Shown: piece by piece, positions 59,303 to 64,000 of the stretch
Position numbering within the stretch: position 1 is the stretch's first letter
Layout of the letters: each line of letters starts with the position of its first letter
From: Bacilli bacterium
Lineage (GTDB): Bacteria; Bacillota_I; Bacilli_A; RFN20; CAG-826
Reading direction: 5' to 3'
Assembly (NCBI GenBank): GCA_017468925.1
Contig: JAFUHI010000009.1
Span: forward strand, 62,001-126,000
Length of the DNA: 64,000 nucleotides
The notes under the pieces: model-generated
What the model was told of the DNA's origin: nothing
The model's database searches: none
Seen by the model: the letters and a program-made list of their open reading frames with translations, nothing else
Translations under genes and position numbers: made by a program

Positions 59303-62300
59303 AGAAATCAAAAATCGTTCTTGTCTCATCTTTTGCTTTGCTTCTTTCTCTTGCCACCATCTCATTTAACGTGAATTCTGCAAAATTATTGCTCGCAAGT
59401 GAGACACACAATGTGGAAAAAGGGGAGAAAGTCGCTGTTGAAGATAGAATCTTAGTTCATGGAGGGGAAAGCAAGACGGTCAAGGGACAAATAATCTTCC
59501 CAGATGGGACTTACCGTCAAGGCAATTCCTTTGTCGCCAATGAAGCGGGACTCTACCGCGTATCTTACAAAGCCCATTTCGGCGTTGAGGAAGTAGAAGA
59601 AAATATTGATTATGTTAGAAATATTGTCGCTGAAGATTTTTTCACTTTCTCTGGAGCATCTGGCTCAATAAGCTCTGGAGAATATAGATACAACACTGAG
59701 ACAAAGAAAGTTAGAGGTGCCCAATACGATATCACTAATTGGTCCACTTTAAGAAGCAAAAACTTGATCGATTTCACCACTTTAGACGCTAATACGCCAT
59801 TCTTAGAATTCATTGTTGACCCATCTGCGCGATCATCTTCTGATATCGAGCAATTCACGATAAGATTAACCGATGCGGAAAACGACGATAATTACGTCGA
59901 TATCATCGTAAAAGACTCCGGGCCTATAAACGATGAGGGGAGAGGATGCTACATCGCTGCAGGGGCAAATGGTCAGCAGAAGACGGGGTATGAAAGATGG
60001 GGGAGTGGTTATATCCTCCATATCGATGATCCTTTTGGCGCGAATGTCGGCTCTTCTTTCCGCGCCTTGCCTGAAACCGATCCAACAACTACCGCAAAAT
60101 TATATTTAGATCATAGTACCAAATCGCTTTATGTCGACCCATCCCATGGATATAGAAACAAGCAGCTTTTGACAGATTTGGATTCTCAAGAAATCTACAA
60201 AGCAAATGTTTGGGAGGGATTTGCAAGCGGAAAAGCTTATTTATCGATATTTTCCAATCAAGTCAACGGGGGAAGCGGCAGGATAATCATCCCTCAGATG
60301 GGTGGGTATGATTTATCACAAGACGCTTATCCAGACGTCACTCCCCCAAGAGTAACGATAGATTATTCCGGGCAAAGCGCGACAAGCTTGCCAATCGGGA
60401 AAGTCGGAAGCCCTTATAAGATATTCAACGCGAAAGCGGAAGATGATTTTGATGGAAATCCTTCCTACACCGTAAACGTCACATATAACGACACTGAAAA
60501 CAATAAAATCAAAGATGTCAGCGTGGTTGATGGGGCATTTACCCCATTAAAAGAAGGCGAATACACGATTAATTATTCCGCTAGAGATTCATTTGGCAAC
60601 ACTTCCAATAGAAGATTAACGGTAAGGGCGAATAGCGAATACGAGGCGATCAAAGTGACTTTGCCTTCCCTTTCAGTTGAGGCTGAACTATTCGATGTGG
60701 TCAACCTCCCCACATTAGAAGATCTCCTCATCACAGGTGGCAGCGGTAAAGTAACTTTAGAAAGGATTTTGCTAGACAATGAGTCGAATTCAATTGAGTT
60801 TGAAGGCGATTCCTTTGTGCCAAAAGAGATCGGGACTTATAAAGTCTTATATATCGTCACCGATTATTTAGGGTTTTCGAATGGCGCCACTTATAGCATA
60901 AACGTTGCAAGCTTGTCTAAGCCGAAATTCTTAGAAGAAGCCAAATTGCCAAAGGTTTTGATCAAAGGCCATACCTACTCAATCAAAGAAAGAGCGGGCG
61001 TTGAGACGGTAAATGGAGAGGTCAAAGAACTAGTTTCTTCCATCAAGGTCAATGGCGCTTCCATAGATGGCAGTTTTGTAGCGGGTGATACCTGCTCCAT
61101 TGTCTATTCTTTAAACGGAACAAGCGGAACTACTGAAGAGACGATAAATCTTCCAGTCGTGGATACGAATCTAGGCAAGAACCAAGCTGCGTATTTCTAT
61201 GGCAATTTCGATGATGTATCGATGAATGCGAATGACATATCATTAAGCGCGAATCACGACGCGAGTGCAAGATTCGCCTCGCTTTTGCCGTATGATGCGA
61301 CGAATATCTATTTCGAGGTGGCAGATGAAGATAAGAACTTCTCAAGGCTTGAATTCAAATATTCCTCTGCGGATGATGAAAGCAAGAGCCTTACCTACAT
61401 CGTTACGAACGATGGGGAAGATTGGAGACTTGCTTTAAAATCCAACCCAACGGTGGCGTATGAATTCGCAACCGAAAGAAACACCGGAAGCGATACGATG
61501 AGAATTAGATTCTCCGCCTTGTCAAAGACCCTAAGCGACATCAATCAAGAGAGGCAGTTAACAACCATCAAGAAGTGGGACGATGGAAGAGACTTCACCG
61601 GCTTTAAGGAAGGTGTCTATCTAGATATCAGCATGTTTGGAGTGAATGCTTCAACCACCTTAAAAATCCAGACGATATCCAATCATGATTTAGGTCATAG
61701 AGGCCTAGGAGATGATTATAGAGACACGGTATCTCCTGTCATCTTGTTCAAAGAAACCTTCATCAACACCCAGGAGATAGGCAATGATGCCTTCATTCCT
61801 CTAGTCGATGTATTCGATGTTTTGAATGATGCGACGGTGACATTGAGTGCAAGACATCCAAATGAATCATTCATTCTCCAGAATGTCGATGCGAAAACAA
61901 GGCAATCATTCAAGCTTGATTCCTTTGGTGTTTATAACTTGACATACGCCGCAGTCGATGCCGTGGGCAGAAGAGCCTCTCTTCCTAGAAAGATTGTCGT
62001 CTACGATAACGTCATGCCAGAGCTTGAAGTCAATTGGAACACGAGGGAATATTATTCGCTTAACGATGCGGTAAGCATTCCCACATATAAAGCAAGTGAT
62101 AATACAGGAGCTTATACGCTCGATGTGTATTTGATTTTGCCTAATAACGACATGAGATTGCTAATCACCGATGAATCGGGCACCGTAACATCGATGTTAG
62201 AAAAAGAAAACGCCATCTATAACAACTCATTCAAAGTGAATGAAAACACATTCAGGCTCGAAATGAAGGGAAAATATGAGCTTAGGTATGTTCTGTATGA

Positions 62301-62349
62301 TGATGCTTATAACAAGATAAGCGAATCAAGGACATTCATCGTGAGATAG
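59299..62349 (+). CDS. Large secreted Ig-like domain protein
   Basis: A 1016-residue exported protein: signal peptide (residues 1-27, MKKSKIVLVSSFALLLSLAT), then a string of beta modules. A bacterial Ig-like pattern recurs: FSVSSG-type sandwich at 115-330, then IDYSGQSATSLPIGKVGSPY to EGEYTINYSARDSFGNTSNR (about 350-440), KEIGTYKVLYIVTDYLG (about 510), DSFGVYNLTYAAVDAVGR (about 875) and the last at MKGKYELRYVLYDDA. The YxxxYxAxDxxGN strand is typical of such domains. There is no anchor or lipobox, so it is free or loosely held. It is coupled to the permease gene, and likely helps capture or present the glycan. Confidence 0.8.
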   Translation: MKKSKIVLVSSFALLLSLATISFNVNSAKLLLASETHNVEKGEKVAVEDRILVHGGESKTVKGQIIFPDGTYRQGNSFVANEAGLYRVSYKAHFGVEEVEENIDYVRNIVAEDFFTFSGASGSISSGEYRYNTETKKVRGAQYDITNWSTLRSKNLIDFTTLDANTPFLEFIVDPSARSSSDIEQFTIRLTDAENDDNYVDIIVKDSGPINDEGRGCYIAAGANGQQKTGYERWGSGYILHIDDPFGANVGSSFRALPETDPTTTAKLYLDHSTKSLYVDPSHGYRNKQLLTDLDSQEIYKANVWEGFASGKAYLSIFSNQVNGGSGRIIIPQMGGYDLSQDAYPDVTPPRVTIDYSGQSATSLPIGKVGSPYKIFNAKAEDDFDGNPSYTVNVTYNDTENNKIKDVSVVDGAFTPLKEGEYTINYSARDSFGNTSNRRLTVRANSEYEAIKVTLPSLSVEAELFDVVNLPTLEDLLITGGSGKVTLERILLDNESNSIEFEGDSFVPKEIGTYKVLYIVTDYLGFSNGATYSINVASLSKPKFLEEAKLPKVLIKGHTYSIKERAGVETVNGEVKELVSSIKVNGASIDGSFVAGDTCSIVYSLNGTSGTTEETINLPVVDTNLGKNQAAYFYGNFDDVSMNANDISLSANHDASARFASLLPYDATNIYFEVADEDKNFSRLEFKYSSADDESKSLTYIVTNDGEDWRLALKSNPTVAYEFATERNTGSDTMRIRFSALSKTLSDINQERQLTTIKKWDDGRDFTGFKEGVYLDISMFGVNASTTLKIQTISNHDLGHRGLGDDYRDTVSPVILFKETFINTQEIGNDAFIPLVDVFDVLNDATVTLSARHPNESFILQNVDAKTRQSFKLDSFGVYNLTYAAVDAVGRRASLPRKIVVYDNVMPELEVNWNTREYYSLNDAVSIPTYKASDNTGAYTLDVYLILPNNDMRLLITDESGTVTSMLEKENAIYNNSFKVNENTFRLEMKGKYELRYVLYDDAYNKISESRTFIVR

Positions 62350-62360
62350 GAGGGAAAATC

Positions 62361-64000
62361 ATGAACAAATCATTAACAAAACTAATATTCACCCTGTTCT
62401 CTTTCTCGACTTTGCTTTCATGCACCGGCCCCAATAACGAAGAATGGAGCCAAGCGAGCTCTTCGATTCCTGTGGTGGCAGGCAAATACATAGTAAACGA
62501 TTCAAGGACGGATTATCGAATCGTCATCCCCGATTATCCAAATACCAACGAATTCAATGCCTCTCAGGAACTTGCTTCCTACATCAAGAAATCTACTGGA
62601 TGCAGTATGCAAATAATCAAAGAGAGCCAACTTGTCGGCGGAGCCAAATACATCTCTTTGGGAAACACAAATCTATTCGCCTCGGCTTTTGCAGAAGATG
62701 ATATGTCGCCTCTAGATGATAAAATTAGCGCTTATTTCATCTCAACTAGAGACGATAACATCTATATTCATTCAAATCCAAATGAAAGAGGAGAAGGGAC
62801 GATATACGGCACCTACGATTTCATGCATGAGATCGTGAATTATGAATATTACGCCCAAGATGAGATTTATTACACCAAAGAGACCACGATTAACCTAAGG
62901 AATTACAAGGATATTTTCGTCGAGCCTTCATTTGACGGCAGATCAATCAGCAACAATCACCTTGTTTATGGGCAAAGCATTTGTGACCATCATCGCATTT
63001 CTAACCTCTATAGAGGCAGCGAATGGGCTTCAGCGATATTCGGGCATAGCCAAGTGACCGCTTTTGTTAGGCCCCAAGATACAATAGATGGGGTTCCTTT
63101 ATATGAATGCCATCAGGATTGGTTCGCAAATAAGACCGCCAAAGTCGCGGAAACTACGAACAATCAGCTTTGCTGGACTGCGGGAGAAGGCCTAGAAGAT
63201 TATGTTGCGAAACGTTTCATTAATTTCTTCCAGGAATTCCCCAATGCAACTTATTTCATGTTTGGCCAAGAAGATAACGGATTATATTTCTGCAATTGCG
63301 AGAGATGTCAAAGAGCGTTAGCCACCACGCCGGGAATGAATTACGCGGGATTGCAGATTATGTTCATGAACCACGTCATAGAAAAGACTGAGGCTTGGAT
63401 TGCGGAGAATCAGCCTGGCCGTAATGTAAGATATGTTGTCTACGCTTATATGGCCACCAAAGAGCCGCCTGTCAAAGACGTTGATGGAGTGGCTACCCCA
63501 ATCGATCCAAAGGTCATACCAAATGAGAAACTCTATATTTTCTATGCGCCAATCGGATGCAATTTCGCTTTCCCATTAGACAATAATTACTACAATTCCG
63601 AGTCTTATTTGGAATTGACGCAGTGGAGCCAGCTTGCAGCAGGCCACCTTATCATTTATCTATACGACACGAACTTCCGTTTCTATTTCGCGAATTTTGG
63701 AAACTTCAATACCGTCCAGGAAATGTATAAAGTCTGTTACGATAAAGGCGTCACTTATATTTATACCCAAGGTGGGGTGGATGGAGATCCTGTGCCTTTT
63801 GCCTATTTGCGAGACTATGTTGAATCGCGACTAATGTGGAATATCAATCTCAATTATGAGGAACTCGCCAAAGACTTCATCGACCATTATTACAAAGAGG
63901 CTAGCGAAGAGATTTATGAATATTACACGACAGTGAGAGAAAGACTGACAAGATATCACGACTTATATAACGATGGAGGTGGTATCTACACCACAATCGT
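62361..64000 (+). CDS. DUF4838 lipoprotein, 3' end outside window
   Basis: At least 546 residues, open to the right edge. The signal ends in lipobox TLLSC (lipidated Cys21). Residues about 55-190 form the GH67-like N-terminal domain (EFNASQELASYIKKSTGCSM, GEGTIYGTYDFMHEIVNYEY). The DUF4838 domain follows, with YFMFGQEDNGLYFCNCERCQ at about 305-325 and VVYAYMATKEPP, FYAPIGCNF and YTQGGVDGDP. The family is predicted to be a TIM-barrel hydrolase or glycan-binding protein related to alpha-glucuronidases. Ribosome site AGGAGGG lies seven bases before ATG 62361. It is the last visible gene of the ABC-transporter operon. Confidence 0.85.
   Translation, partial: MNKSLTKLIFTLFSFSTLLSCTGPNNEEWSQASSSIPVVAGKYIVNDSRTDYRIVIPDYPNTNEFNASQELASYIKKSTGCSMQIIKESQLVGGAKYISLGNTNLFASAFAEDDMSPLDDKISAYFISTRDDNIYIHSNPNERGEGTIYGTYDFMHEIVNYEYYAQDEIYYTKETTINLRNYKDIFVEPSFDGRSISNNHLVYGQSICDHHRISNLYRGSEWASAIFGHSQVTAFVRPQDTIDGVPLYECHQDWFANKTAKVAETTNNQLCWTAGEGLEDYVAKRFINFFQEFPNATYFMFGQEDNGLYFCNCERCQRALATTPGMNYAGLQIMFMNHVIEKTEAWIAENQPGRNVRYVVYAYMATKEPPVKDVDGVATPIDPKVIPNEKLYIFYAPIGCNFAFPLDNNYYNSESYLELTQWSQLAAGHLIIYLYDTNFRFYFANFGNFNTVQEMYKVCYDKGVTYIYTQGGVDGDPVPFAYLRDYVESRLMWNINLNYEELAKDFIDHYYKEASEEIYEYYTTVRERLTRYHDLYNDGGGIYTTI

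Overview
The window reads as chromosomal DNA of a low-GC Bacillota, most likely an uncultured anaerobic gut or rumen member of the Bacilli (Erysipelotrichia or Mollicutes-related). Signs are AGGAGG-type ribosome sites, TAATG and ATGA translational coupling, an AddAB/RexAB-type nuclease-helicase, a heterodimeric ABC exporter, a CIRCE element, many lipoproteins and membrane-anchored surface proteins, and TGA used as a stop (uxaB, uxaA, the STAS-kinase gene), so the code is standard. No tRNA, rRNA, CRISPR array or intact insertion sequence was found.

Layout. 1-4.8 kb is an accessory strip: a truncated WYL-type protein, a coiled-coil protein, an ADP-ribosylglycohydrolase, a DUF6273-like gene remnant and a three-gene split-HipA (HipBST-type) toxin-antitoxin operon. 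4.9-10.7 kb is addB-addA. 10.9-17.6 kb holds a secreted protein, a flavin-reductase-like protein, a partner-switching pair (SpoIIE phosphatase fused to an anti-sigma-type kinase; STAS fused to an APH-fold kinase) and aquaporin Z. 17.7-21.3 kb is a heterodimeric ABC exporter.

21.3-34.2 kb is a pectin/galacturonate region. uxaC, uxaB, uxaA, kdgK and eda give the complete isomerase route from D-galacturonate to pyruvate plus glyceraldehyde 3-phosphate. Around them lie rhaM (rhamnose mutarotase), an AraC regulator, a GH78-like rhamnosidase, a TIM-barrel isomerase/epimerase, an unassigned TIM-barrel hydrolase-like protein and a GH28 polygalacturonase-like enzyme. Products fit the two sugars of rhamnogalacturonan I. 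34.2-40.3 kb has htpG under a CIRCE element, an FGGY-kinase-like protein lacking key aspartates, tcdA and a leucine-rich-repeat lipoprotein.

40.3-42.4 kb is a small accessory island on the minus strand: promoter, a roughly 325-nt strongly structured candidate RNA, a DUF4314-like 56-aa protein, a DUF1016 (YhcG-like) PD-(D/E)XK nuclease, then decayed fragments including an internally deleted second copy of the nuclease's 5' region. I regard this candidate RNA, which contains an internal two-fold repeat, as the most unusual object in the window.

42.5-48.2 kb has a second GH78 enzyme, a small membrane protein, fucI and an AAA/DUF4143 ATPase preceded by a perfect 32-bp tandem repeat. 48.3-64 kb is a glycan-uptake cluster: AraC regulator, two large membrane-anchored surface proteins, a sugar-binding lipoprotein, two permeases (no ATPase in the cluster), a large Ig-like secreted protein and a DUF4838 lipoprotein that runs off the right edge.

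Two window-wide features stand out. Several genes lack a ribosome-binding site and have a -10-like box 6-9 nt before the ATG, suggesting leaderless mRNAs. Five convergent gene pairs abut or overlap by 4-11 bp with no room for a terminator.
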